From positions 1-43,665 of the forward strand of contig JBCBEX010000029.1 in the NCBI GenBank assembly GCA_038528235.1: a stretch of DNA of 43,665 bases, written 5' to 3'. This stretch comes from JBCBEX01 sp038528235. GTDB taxonomy: Bacteria > Bacteroidota > Rhodothermia > Rhodothermales > Rubricoccaceae. How positions within the stretch are numbered: the stretch's first letter is position 1; each line of letters starts with the position of its first letter. Made by a program: the position numbers and the translations under genes. The notes below the pieces were generated by a model. It was given only the letters and a program-made list of their open reading frames with translations, ran no database searches and had not been told where the DNA came from. This document shows positions 8,624 through 16,063 of the stretch, one piece after another.

Positions 8624-8648
8624 GGAGAGTCGCTCCGCCCGCCAAGAC

Positions 8649-9290
8649 TCAACCCGCTTTCATTTCGACGCGGCGGCCATCGACGACGAGGTTGCCTGAC
8701 GCGAGCATCCGGAGCGCCTCAGGAAATAGGCGGTGCTCAGCTTGGAGCACCCGTGCAGCGAGCGACTGCGCCGTGTCACCAGGCTCCACCGGAACAGGCT
8801 CTTGCAAAATGATGGGCCCTGTGTCATAATGCTCGTCGACGAAGTGGACCGTGGCGCCGGTCCACTTTGCTCCGTGGTCGAGGACAGCTTGGTGGACCCG
8901 TTGTCCGTACATACCCGGACCGCCGAATGCCGGGAGCAGCGACGGGTGCACGTTGAGCATCCGGTGCTGAAAGGCACGGACCACCACCGACGGGATGTGT
9001 TTGAGATAGCCCGCCAGGGCGATGGTGTCAACGCGGTAGCCCCGGAGCACCTCCATGAGCGCCTCGCCAAACGTACCGTTGGGGGCGACTCCGTCTGGTG
9101 TCGCACGGAAGTCACGGGGGCGAACAACGGCCGAGGGCAGCCCGTGTCGATCCGCCCGATCAAGGGCGCCGATCCCTGAACGGTCCGCAATTACGACAGC
9201 AGGTGTGGCCTGCAGCGATCCCACAGCGATGGCGTCGAGGATGGCCTGCATGTTGGAGCCGCCGCCCGAGACGAAGAACGCGAGGCGCAT
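8649..9290 (-). CDS. purN: Phosphoribosylglycinamide formyltransferase
   Basis: Transfers a formyl group from 10-formyl-THF to GAR in purine synthesis. The 213-aa protein shows FVSGGGSNMQAILDAI (phosphate binding) and the catalytic Asn-His-Asp set in LNVHPSLLPAF and HYDTGPIILQ. I start at ATG 9290 (MRLAFFVSGGGSN), as is usual; an upstream in-frame start would add MLFHLASSPT. It is followed directly by purH. A strong hairpin terminator of rpsU lies only about 20-55 nt upstream, so transcription of purN either reads through it or starts very close to the gene. Confidence 0.95.
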   Translation of the reverse strand: MRLAFFVSGGGSNMQAILDAIAVGSLQATPAVVIADRSGIGALDRADRHGLPSAVVRPRDFRATPDGVAPNGTFGEALMEVLRGYRVDTIALAGYLKHIPSVVVRAFQHRMLNVHPSLLPAFGGPGMYGQRVHQAVLDHGAKWTGATVHFVDEHYDTGPIILQEPVPVEPGDTAQSLAARVLQAEHRLFPEALRMLASGNLVVDGRRVEMKAG

Positions 9291-9309
9291 GGTGGGTGAG
9301 CTAGCGAGG

Positions 9310-9346
9310 TGAAACAGCAAAAGGGTGGCACCGATGGTACCACCCT
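9310..9346 (-). terminator. Intrinsic terminator between rpsU and purN
   Basis: On the minus strand an 11-bp stem (AGGGTGGUACC pairing with GGUGCCACCCU, one G-U pair) with a 3-nt AUC loop is followed at once by UUUUGCUGUUU. This is a textbook rho-independent terminator, 38 nt after the rpsU stop and just ahead of the purN start. Confidence 0.85.
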
Positions 9347-9384
9347 CTCACGGGGATCGCAGCAGGCGGAGCTGGACGAGCGGC

Positions 9385-9573
9385 CTAGTAGCGGCGGCGG
9401 CGCGCGTTTTTCGCTGCGGCCTTCCGCGCAAGGCGGCGCTCCTCGGATGGCTTCGTGAACGCCATCTTGTCGCGGTAGATGCGGAGGACGCGCGCACGGT
9501 TGACGGCGCGCTTGAAACGACGCAGCGCGCGGTCGATGCTTTCTTTATCTCGAACTTTGATGCCGACGGACAA
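9385..9573 (-). CDS. rpsU: 30S ribosomal protein S21
   Basis: Small-subunit ribosomal protein S21, 62 aa. The sequence KESIDRALRRFKRAVNRARVLR, followed by FTKPSEERRLARKAAAKNARRRRY, matches the family along its length. I start at TTG 9573 (MSVGIKVRDKES): it has a GAGG ribosome site 5 nt upstream, gives the normal S21 N-terminus, and the longer in-frame reading upstream has a non-conserved hydrophobic leader. The first nine residues begin directly with the conserved beta segment. A promoter-like pair of boxes lies upstream and a strong terminator downstream, so rpsU is probably its own transcription unit. Confidence 0.92.
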   Translation of the reverse strand: MSVGIKVRDKESIDRALRRFKRAVNRARVLRIYRDKMAFTKPSEERRLARKAAAKNARRRRY

Positions 9574-9578
9574 GGATA

Positions 9579-9582
9579 CCTC
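9579..9582 (-). promoter_or_regulatory. Ribosome binding site deciding the rpsU TTG start
   Basis: GAGG on the minus strand lies 5 nt before TTG 9573. This supports the non-ATG start over the longer reading, which lacks S21 similarity in its first 24 residues. Confidence 0.6.
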
Positions 9583-9615
9583 GTGGGTTGAAGCGGGGGA
9601 ATACGGACAGCCACT

Positions 9616-9646
9616 CAAGCTAAAAAGAAGGCCGAGGGCTACCAAA
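9616..9646 (-). promoter_or_regulatory. Bacteroidota-type promoter candidate for rpsU
   Basis: On the minus strand TTTG (9643-9646) and TAGCTTG (9616-9622) are separated by 20 nt. That matches the known Bacteroidota TTTG / TAnnTTTG promoter layout, with one deviation in the -7 box. The downstream edge lies 42 nt before the rpsU start codon, leaving a short leader. Confidence 0.45.
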
Positions 9647-9852
9647 GGATGGGTTTTAGGGATTCATGAATACCGAACGCTTCGATACGGGTTCCTCAAC
9701 GAACGAGTAGCAACGAGACCGGCAAGACGCCTTGGTCTAGGCCGTTCCCATGATTTGGTTAGGGAAAGCTCAGCCCGCATGCGCTGATTCGAGGAGCGGT
9801 GTACCTTGTGTGCTCATTGGCCTTTCTGCTGACAGCTCGCCTCACGCCGCCC

Positions 9853-10443
9853 ATGTCGTTCCGCCTCGTGCTCGCCACTCGCAACTCAGGCAAAGTGCAA
9901 GAACTCCGTGCTAAGCTCGACGGCCTCGATGTCGAGATCGTGACCGTGGATGAGTTCGAGCACGTGCCAGAGGTCGACGAAGACCAAGACACCTTGGCTG
10001 GCAATGCCAAGAAGAAAGCGATGGCCGTCCACCAGGCAACTGGGCATCCTGCCCTGGCGGACGACACCGGTCTGGAGGTCTACATGCTCGATATGAAGCC
10101 CGGCGTTCACTCGGCAAGGTTCGCGGGTGACACCGCCGACGACGCCGCCAACCGCGCGAAACTGATCAGTGACCTCGACGGACAGGACGACCGGGCTGCC
10201 CGATTCCGCACGGTTCTGGCCTACGCAGACGAGGGGGTCGTTCGGCTCTTCGAGGGCAGCATCGAAGGGGCCATCGCCGAGGCCGAGCGCGGAAACGGAG
10301 GGTTTGGCTACGACGCGCTCTTCCAGCCCGACGGACACGACCACACGTTTGCGGAGATGGACGCAGCGACCAAAAACTCGATTTCGCATCGGGCGCAGGC
10401 CGTCGACAAGTTCGCGAGCTTCCTCCGCGTGCAGCGTAGTTGA
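9853..10443 (+). CDS. rdgB: XTP/dITP diphosphatase (RdgB/HAM1 family)
   Basis: Hydrolyses non-canonical purine nucleotides (XTP, dITP, ITP) to keep them out of nucleic acids. The 196-aa protein has RLVLATRNSGKVQEL at the N-terminus, the metal-binding ADDTGLEV and HSARFAGD motifs, GFGYDALF in the nucleotide pocket, and a final SHRAQAVDKF. I start at ATG 9853; an upstream in-frame reading adds a leader without family similarity. A TACCTTG promoter-like element lies 45 nt upstream. Its stop overlaps the start of dtd by one base (TGATG), implying translational coupling of two quality-control enzymes. Confidence 0.95.
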   Translation: MSFRLVLATRNSGKVQELRAKLDGLDVEIVTVDEFEHVPEVDEDQDTLAGNAKKKAMAVHQATGHPALADDTGLEVYMLDMKPGVHSARFAGDTADDAANRAKLISDLDGQDDRAARFRTVLAYADEGVVRLFEGSIEGAIAEAERGNGGFGYDALFQPDGHDHTFAEMDAATKNSISHRAQAVDKFASFLRVQRS

Positions 10444-10919
10444 TGGTTGCCCTCGTCCAGCGCGTGAGTAGCGCGGCGGTCACCGTTGCACAGGAGCAGG
10501 TCGGGGCGATTGATGCGGGGCTGCTTGTGCTGCTCGGCGTACATCGCACGGATACCCTCGCCGAGGCCACATGGCTTGCAAGGAAGGTGGCATTGTTGCG
10601 GGTTTTTCCAGATGAGGGCGGCCTGATGAACCAGTCCCTCACGGATCGCATCGCCGCTGGCGAGTCGGCGGGTGCCCTCGTCGTCAGCCAGTTCACGCTC
10701 TATGGCTCACTCAAGAAGGGGACGCGCCCCTCTTACAGCGAAGCAGCGAGGCCACACGTGGCAGAGCCGCTCTACGGGCAGTTCGTGGCGTTGCTGGAAG
10801 AGCATCTTGGACAGCGCGTGCCCACGGGCATCTTCGGCGCGAAGATGGATGTCTCGTTGGTGAACGACGGGCCCGTCACGCTGTGGCTAGAACGCCGCGC
10901 GCAGCCCGCGATGTCGTAG
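10443..10919 (+). CDS. dtd: D-aminoacyl-tRNA deacylase
   Basis: Removes D-amino acids (and glycine from tRNA-Ala) mischarged on tRNA. The 158-aa protein starts MVALVQRVSSAAVTV. It carries the two conserved motifs: SQFTLYGSLKKGTRPSY and, near the C-terminus, NDGPVTLWLE with the Gly-Pro pair that reaches into the partner subunit. I use ATG 10443, which overlaps the rdgB stop, rather than the TTG directly before it. Length and motif order are normal. It is co-transcribed with rdgB. Confidence 0.95.
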   Translation: MVALVQRVSSAAVTVAQEQVGAIDAGLLVLLGVHRTDTLAEATWLARKVALLRVFPDEGGLMNQSLTDRIAAGESAGALVVSQFTLYGSLKKGTRPSYSEAARPHVAEPLYGQFVALLEEHLGQRVPTGIFGAKMDVSLVNDGPVTLWLERRAQPAMS

Positions 10920-10980
10920 ACAGGACAGGCAAGGCCGATGGGTGAGATATTGCAACCTCTCCCCATCGACACCGCGACTC

Positions 10981-12726
10981 ATGCCCCGCCTCCTTGCCTG
11001 CCTGCTTCTGCTCTCTTGCGCCACCGCGTGCAGCACTCCTGCGGCTCCGCCCAGCGGAGAGGCACCGCCCACCAACTATGTGCTTCACAACGCATCGATC
11101 TACACGGTCGATGCCGCGAAGCCGAGCGCCGAGGCCCTCGCGGTCTCGAACGGAGCCATCGTGGGAGTCGGTGCGGCCGACAGCCTGCTTGCCGCCCATC
11201 CGGAATGGGCCCGTCTCGATGCCGGCGGAGCAACCGTCGTGCCCGGCCTCATCGACGCGCATGCGCACCTCATGGGGATGCTGTCGGGAGAAGGCCTGGG
11301 GCAACTGCTGCTCAACGTGAACTTGGCCGGTACGCGCTCCGTCGAGGAGATTGTTGATCGCCTTGTTAGTCATGCGACGACGTTGTCAGGGGAGGCTTGG
11401 CTCGTGGGGCGAGGCTGGGACCAAAACGACTGGGTGCCTGCCGACGACGGCTCGTACCCATTCCCGACGCGCGCAGACTTAGACGAGGCGTTTCCCAATC
11501 GCCCGGTGCTCCTCGAACGCATCGACGGGCATGCGTACTGGGCGAACACGGCTGCGCTGCGAGAGGCGGGGATTGACCCCGGTGCTCCGGCCCCCACCAA
11601 TCCGGAAGGAGGCGCATACATCCGAGACCAAGACGGCTTGCCCACCGGGGTGACTATCGACAAGGCCGGGGAAGCGCTCCAGGCTGCGGTACCTCCGATC
11701 AGTGACGAGCAGAAACGAGAAGCACTACGCCGCGCACTGGCTGAGACTGCGAAATATGGCCTCACGGGCATACACGAAGCGGGTACGTCGCTCGAAGCCT
11801 ATCGCCTGTACGAGCAGGCGCTCAGAAACGGACAGTTCGGTCTGCGGCTTTATGCCATGGCGAGCGGGGCAGGCGACGCGATGGCGTTTGCATGCGAAAA
11901 CGAAGGGCGCGTGACCCATCCTAGTGGACGTCTCCAGATGCGCAGCGTCAAACTCTACCTCGATGGCGCGCTCGGGAGCCGTGGCGCCGCGCTCATCGAA
12001 GACTATGCAGACGACCCCGGCAACCGGGGGCTGCTGTTCCTCCAGCCTGAGGCGTTCGCGCCGATCGTCCAGGAGGCCATGGATTGTGGCCTCCAAGTCA
12101 ATACGCACGCCATCGGCGACCGCGCCAACCGCGTCGTGCTTGATGCCTACGAACAGGCCATGGCGTCTCAGTCCGGGCGGGAGGGCCCTGGTAACCAAGG
12201 GCGGCACCGCATTGAGCACGCGCAGGTCGCGACGCCCGATGACCTCGACCGGCTCGTTGACCTCGGTGTGATTGCCTCGATGCAGCCCACCCATGCCACG
12301 AGCGACATGCCGTGGGCGGAAGACCGCGTCGGGCCGGTCCGCATCCGCGGGGCCTACGCCTGGCGTACGATCGTAGACGCCGGTGGGCGCCTCGCGCTCG
12401 GAAGCGACTTCCCGGTCGAGCGGGTGGACCCGATCCTCGGGTTTTATGCGGCCGTTGCCCGTCAGGACGCCGAAGGGATGCCGGAAGGTGGGTGGTACCC
12501 CGACCAGCGCCTGACGCGTGAAGAGGCCCTGCGAGGGTTTACCCTCGATGCGGCGTATGCTGCGTTCATGGAAGACGAAGTCGGAAGCCTGGAGGTGGGG
12601 AAGCGAGCCGACTTCGTGCTGCTGAACCAGGACCTCATGACCGTGCCGGTCGAAGACCTGCTGAGCACGCGGGTCCTCGCCACCTACCTCGATGGGGCTC
12701 GGATCTACGAAGCGGACGCGCCGTAG
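10981..12726 (+). CDS. Exported YtcJ-type amidohydrolase lipoprotein
   Basis: A 581-aa metal-dependent hydrolase of the amidohydrolase-3 / YtcJ group. The N-terminus (MPRLLACLLLLSCATACS) is a lipoprotein signal with the lipid-carrying Cys near residue 17, so the enzyme should sit outside the inner membrane. Metal and active-site motifs are present: PGLIDAHAHL, NTHAIGDRAN, RIEHAQV and LALGSDFPVE. The family acts on varied amide or ester bonds, so the substrate is not predictable. The start ATG 10981 was chosen because it opens the signal peptide. The end overlaps the promoter region of moaC; no other pathway partner is evident. Confidence 0.88.
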   Translation: MPRLLACLLLLSCATACSTPAAPPSGEAPPTNYVLHNASIYTVDAAKPSAEALAVSNGAIVGVGAADSLLAAHPEWARLDAGGATVVPGLIDAHAHLMGMLSGEGLGQLLLNVNLAGTRSVEEIVDRLVSHATTLSGEAWLVGRGWDQNDWVPADDGSYPFPTRADLDEAFPNRPVLLERIDGHAYWANTAALREAGIDPGAPAPTNPEGGAYIRDQDGLPTGVTIDKAGEALQAAVPPISDEQKREALRRALAETAKYGLTGIHEAGTSLEAYRLYEQALRNGQFGLRLYAMASGAGDAMAFACENEGRVTHPSGRLQMRSVKLYLDGALGSRGAALIEDYADDPGNRGLLFLQPEAFAPIVQEAMDCGLQVNTHAIGDRANRVVLDAYEQAMASQSGREGPGNQGRHRIEHAQVATPDDLDRLVDLGVIASMQPTHATSDMPWAEDRVGPVRIRGAYAWRTIVDAGGRLALGSDFPVERVDPILGFYAAVARQDAEGMPEGGWYPDQRLTREEALRGFTLDAAYAAFMEDEVGSLEVGKRADFVLLNQDLMTVPVEDLLSTRVLATYLDGARIYEADAP

Positions 12727-12775
12727 ATTGAGCGGCGACTTCCCCAGCCGTAGCTCCCACCTAATTTTCCACCCG

Positions 12776-13264
12776 ATGCCTGACTCCGACGCACCTACCC
12801 TAGGCCATGTGGATGGTCGTGCCCACATGGCTGATCTCAGCCTCCGTAGCGCTTCAGCGCGCACGGCCGTCGCCTCCGGACGCGTCCTGCTTGGCGAAGC
12901 CTCATTCTCACAGGTGCAGGAGGGCACCGTCAAGAAGGGTGATGTGCTCTCCGTGGCGCAGATTGCAGGCATCCTTGGGGCAAAGCGAACAAGCCAACTC
13001 ATCCCCCTCTGCCACGACGTTCTGCTCCAAAACGTCGACCTCGACCTGGACCTCGACGAGGAGCGGCGCAGCGTGGAGATCCGAGCACTTACGAAGGCGC
13101 AGGGGCCAACCGGCGTCGAAATGGAGGCGCTCACCGCGGTCTCGGTGGCAGCCCTGACGGTCTACGACATGTGCAAGTCCATCGACCGCGAGATTCGCAT
13201 CACGGACATCGGGCTCCTCGCCAAGACCGGCGGCCAAAGCGGCGCCTACCGACGTAGTAACTAA
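12776..13264 (+). CDS. moaC: Cyclic pyranopterin monophosphate synthase
   Basis: Second step of molybdenum cofactor synthesis: converts the MoaA product into cyclic pyranopterin monophosphate. The 162-aa protein has ASGRVLL, GAKRTSQLIPLCHD with a catalytic lysine, MEALTAVSVAALTVYDMCKSI with the second lysine, and the final LLAKTGGQSG. I start at ATG 12776 (MPDSDAPTLGHVDGRAHMADL). It is a lone moa gene here; moaA and the other partners are not in the window. A TAGATTG promoter-like element overlaps the upstream gene's stop, 46 nt before the start. Confidence 0.95.
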   Translation: MPDSDAPTLGHVDGRAHMADLSLRSASARTAVASGRVLLGEASFSQVQEGTVKKGDVLSVAQIAGILGAKRTSQLIPLCHDVLLQNVDLDLDLDEERRSVEIRALTKAQGPTGVEMEALTAVSVAALTVYDMCKSIDREIRITDIGLLAKTGGQSGAYRRSN

Positions 13265-13378
13265 ATGAGTGCGGCGGTGTAGCGGTTGGCCGGTGCGGCA
13301 GTGACTTCGAGGCTGCTCGCGACGCTCGCATCCGACACCGCTACACTGATTCACCGCCTCACCGCAACATTCACTCCC

Positions 13379-14350
13379 ATGGACAACCTCCTCGGCGGCG
13401 CCAGCGCGATCCTCATTGTTGGGATCGTCCTCTTCATCCTGCTGCTGTTCTACTTCGTGCCCATCCGGCTCTGGATTGCGGCGATCACCTCGGGCGTGCG
13501 CGTCAAGCTCTCCGACCTCATCGGGATGCGGCTGCGCAACGTGACGCCCTCGGCGATCATCCTGCCCCTGATCTCGGCGCGGAAGGCGGGCATCGACGTG
13601 ACGACGAGCCAGCTGGAAACCCACTACCTCGCAGGCGGCAACGTCCAACAGGTCGTCAACGCGCTCATCTCGGCGGACAAAGCCAACATCGACCTCTCGT
13701 TCCAGCAAGCCACGGCCATCGACCTGGCCGGGCGCGACGTGTTTGACGCTGTGCAGGTGTCGGTGAACCCGAAAGTGATCCAGACGCCGCCGGTGTCCGC
13801 TATTGCAAAAGACGGCATCCAGCTTCGTGCTATCGCTCGCGTGACGGTGCGCGCTAACATCAACCAACTCGTCGGTGGTGCGGGTGAAGAGACCATCATT
13901 GCCCGCGTTGGCGAAGGCATCGTCTCGACGATCGGCTCGTCCGGTACCCACGCCGGTGTGCTCGAAAACCCGGACAACATCTCGAAGACCGTTCTTGCCA
14001 AGGGCCTCGACAGCGGGACTGCGTTTGAGATTCTCTCGATCGATATCGCCGACGTTGATGTGGGCGAGAACATCGGTGCCAAGCTCCAGACCGACCAGGC
14101 TGAGGCCGACCTCCAGGTTGCCCGCGCTAAGGCGGAAGAGCGCCGCGCCGCTGCCGTCGCGAAGGAGCAGGAGGAGCGCGCGAACCTCGTCGCTGCCGAA
14201 GCATCGATCCCGCAGGCCATCGCCGAGGCGTTCCGCTCGGGCAACCTCGGCGTGATGGACTACTACAACCTCCGCAACATCGAAGCCGATACGAAGATGC
14301 GCAATGCTATCGGCGGCGATGAGACGCCGAGCGACAGCGGGAAAATCTAA
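13379..14350 (+). CDS. floA: Flotillin-like protein FloA
   Basis: A 323-aa SPFH/flotillin-family membrane scaffold linked in other bacteria to functional membrane microdomains. It has one N-terminal hairpin or membrane helix (ILIVGIVLFILLLFYFVP), then the SPFH core (VSVNPKVIQTPPVSAIAKDG), and a C-terminal alanine/glutamate-rich coiled region (AEADLQVARAKAEERRAAA) that drives oligomers. The end, GVMDYYNLRNIEADTKMRN, is typical of FloA/YqfA. I start at ATG 13379, in front of the membrane segment. NfeD, the frequent partner, is not adjacent. Instead an unknown gene follows only 2 nt after the stop. Confidence 0.93.
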   Translation: MDNLLGGASAILIVGIVLFILLLFYFVPIRLWIAAITSGVRVKLSDLIGMRLRNVTPSAIILPLISARKAGIDVTTSQLETHYLAGGNVQQVVNALISADKANIDLSFQQATAIDLAGRDVFDAVQVSVNPKVIQTPPVSAIAKDGIQLRAIARVTVRANINQLVGGAGEETIIARVGEGIVSTIGSSGTHAGVLENPDNISKTVLAKGLDSGTAFEILSIDIADVDVGENIGAKLQTDQAEADLQVARAKAEERRAAAVAKEQEERANLVAAEASIPQAIAEAFRSGNLGVMDYYNLRNIEADTKMRNAIGGDETPSDSGKI

Positions 14351-14352
14351 GC

Positions 14353-14907
14353 GTGGCCACTGACCTCGACCCGACCGCTCGGCTCGGCGTGTTTGCGGCG
14401 ACCGCCGCGCTAAGCACGACGCAGGACCTAGTCCGACTCACGTTGCCTCACCTCACAAGTGCGGCACAGCCGGACCTCGTCGCTGAGGAAACGCTTGCCC
14501 TCGTGGCCACAGTGACAGCCCGTGCTGCGGAGGCGGGGCTCCGTGAAGCGCCAGAGCTGTTCACGGCGGTGGGACAGGCTCTCGTCGAGTTGCCTTTTCT
14601 CTACCACGACTACCTGCTCGGTGTACAACTCGTGGCGAAGGGGGAGGAGGGCGATGTAGATGTTGACCAGGAGGTATATGCGCGGCTGGATCGAAAGACA
14701 GCATTCTATGCGGTGCACTTTCCTCCAGGGCGGTTTCCTGGGCCACGAGCATTGGATGACAAGCTCCCGCTGTGGATGGGCCGGATTTCGCCGCCGAAGC
14801 TCCCTACGACTCCGCAGCAACGGCTGTCCGACTTGGACGCTGCCGGCCTAGTTGCGACCCACACACGTCTGGTGCTCGCGTTCGCCCAGCGTGTCGCTGC
14901 ACGTTAA
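14353..14907 (+). CDS. Unknown protein coupled to floA
   Basis: A 184-aa soluble protein starting at GTG 14353, 2 nt after the floA stop, so translation is probably coupled. It has no signal peptide or membrane helix. The first ~75 residues look helical and rich in Ala/Leu/Thr, and the middle holds LPFLYHDYLLGVQL and YAVHFPPGRFPGP. A C-terminal helix (TRLVLAFAQRVAAR) ends it. I do not recognise the family. It is not NfeD. Its tight position suggests a role with the flotillin, which is inference only. Confidence 0.75.
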   Translation: MATDLDPTARLGVFAATAALSTTQDLVRLTLPHLTSAAQPDLVAEETLALVATVTARAAEAGLREAPELFTAVGQALVELPFLYHDYLLGVQLVAKGEEGDVDVDQEVYARLDRKTAFYAVHFPPGRFPGPRALDDKLPLWMGRISPPKLPTTPQQRLSDLDAAGLVATHTRLVLAFAQRVAAR

Positions 14908-14967
14908 AGCGTGGAGGCCTACGTCGGAGACACTCCCACGACGAAGCATCGGGCGCGTGGTGCGCGA

Positions 14968-15681
14968 TCAGACGTATTCACGCGTGCAAGCTAGTGCGGC
15001 TGCAGAAACGGTCGCTCCTGCTGCGACCAGCGGTTCAGCTGCTGCGGCCAGCGTCGCCCCGGTCGTCATTACGTCATCGACGAGGAGCACGTGCAGTCCG
15101 GATACAGATAGGCCCGGTGTGGTCGTAAATGCGCCGTAGACGTTCGCCCACCGTGCTTGGTGATCCAGGTTGGTCTGCGACCGCGTTGAACGTGAGCGGT
15201 CCAGTAGACGCGCCCCCCTACACAGACCCCGGGCAGACGCTACGCCGCGAGCGAGGCAAGCACTCTGGTTGTAGCCTCGCGCTAGGAGCCGCTGGCGATG
15301 GAGCGGGACCGGCACGACCAAGTCAAAAGAACAGGTCGGTAGTGCTTCCGCTAGCCACCTGCCAAGGGCTTCGCCAAGCTGTGGACGATTGCCATATTTG
15401 AGTCTGTGCTGGAGGTGAGCAACGGTACTGTGCTCGTCATACGTCCACAGTGCGACCACATGTGCCAGTGGTACGTGGATAGGGAGTTTCTCAAACCGGC
15501 GGACGAGCGTTTGGACGTCGGCAGACGGCACACGGTGGCGACAGGATGGGCACACCGGCGGAGCTGACCCTGCGTGGCGCAATCGTTTTGAGCACCCGAG
15601 GCAGACACGAGGAAACGCCAAGTCCAGCAGCGTACGGGTCGGCTGGACCACCGTCCGAGAAAGAAGCGGGGGAACATGCAT
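14968..15681 (-). CDS. comF: ComF-family phosphoribosyltransferase-like protein
   Basis: A 237-aa protein of the ComF/GntX group, associated in other bacteria with DNA uptake. The N-terminus carries a zinc-ribbon-like cysteine set (CLGCSKRL and CPSCRHR). The C-terminal half is a type I phosphoribosyltransferase fold with VVPVPLHRQRLLARGYNQ and the PRPP-loop motif HVLLVDDVMTTGATL. Length and layout are typical. It converges on the floA-linked gene across 60 bp. No other competence gene is in the window, so the transformation role is inferred from the family. Confidence 0.9.
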   Translation of the reverse strand: MHVPPLLSRTVVQPTRTLLDLAFPRVCLGCSKRLRHAGSAPPVCPSCRHRVPSADVQTLVRRFEKLPIHVPLAHVVALWTYDEHSTVAHLQHRLKYGNRPQLGEALGRWLAEALPTCSFDLVVPVPLHRQRLLARGYNQSACLARGVASARGLCRGARLLDRSRSTRSQTNLDHQARWANVYGAFTTTPGLSVSGLHVLLVDDVMTTGATLAAAAEPLVAAGATVSAAALACTREYV

Positions 15682-15729
15682 GGGTAACAGAACAGCATGA
15701 CGGTGCGCATCCTGTGACGGCCTAGCGTC

Positions 15730-15736
15730 TATCTTG
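15730..15736 (+). promoter_or_regulatory. Candidate -7 promoter element TATCTTG
   Basis: Exact TATCTTG, the same word as at 4895-4901 and in reverse at 40822-40828. It lies 70 nt upstream of the 78-aa gene at 15807, in the gap divergent from comF. It could start the transcript of the small gene and the glycosyltransferase gene. No TTTG -33 box is seen. Confidence 0.35.
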
Positions 15737-15806
15737 CACGCACCGCCCTTCTAGACACTCGCTCGGTACCGTTCGTAACCGAAGCGCCCAGCCTCTCCCG
15801 ATCTCT

Positions 15807-16043
15807 ATGGCTACGAAACGCCGTGGCATGCTCATCAAGAACGTGAGCGAAGCCCCGCTTACCATCATCCTGACCTCGCGTGCGCTCGAGATGACAGCCG
15901 GGGAGGAAATCCTCGTGACGGCTGCCGAGGTGCGCGACCCGATTCTGCGGGATCACATGCAGCGCAGGACCATCGCCATCGTGCGGCCGTCCACGGACGA
16001 GGAGAACGAGGGGTTGCTCGCGCGCCTCGCCGAAGCGGACTAG
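15807..16043 (+). CDS. Small conserved-looking protein of unknown function
   Basis: A 78-aa soluble protein (MATKRRGMLIKNVSEAPLTI...). The first half reads as alternating beta-strands with a basic start. A middle segment, EMTAGEEILVTAAEVRDPILR, resembles a small beta-barrel or decorating domain, and the tail is acidic (PSTDEENEGLLARLAEAD). No family was recognised. It ends 20 nt before the DUF3524 glycosyltransferase gene on the same strand, and the two are probably co-transcribed from the gap that diverges from comF. Whether it helps that enzyme cannot be told from sequence alone. Confidence 0.65.
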   Translation: MATKRRGMLIKNVSEAPLTIILTSRALEMTAGEEILVTAAEVRDPILRDHMQRRTIAIVRPSTDEENEGLLARLAEAD

Positions 16044-16063
16044 CCCCGCAGGCCTGGCACCGT

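Noticed and set aside
11725..13134. Minus-strand frame of 469 aa over the amidohydrolase and moaC
   Set aside because: It crosses two recognised genes and the gap between them; composition is typical of a shadow frame.
14908..14967. Terminator between the floA-linked gene and comF
   Set aside because: Only short 4-5-bp arms (for example CGTGG/CCACG) without a T tract are present.
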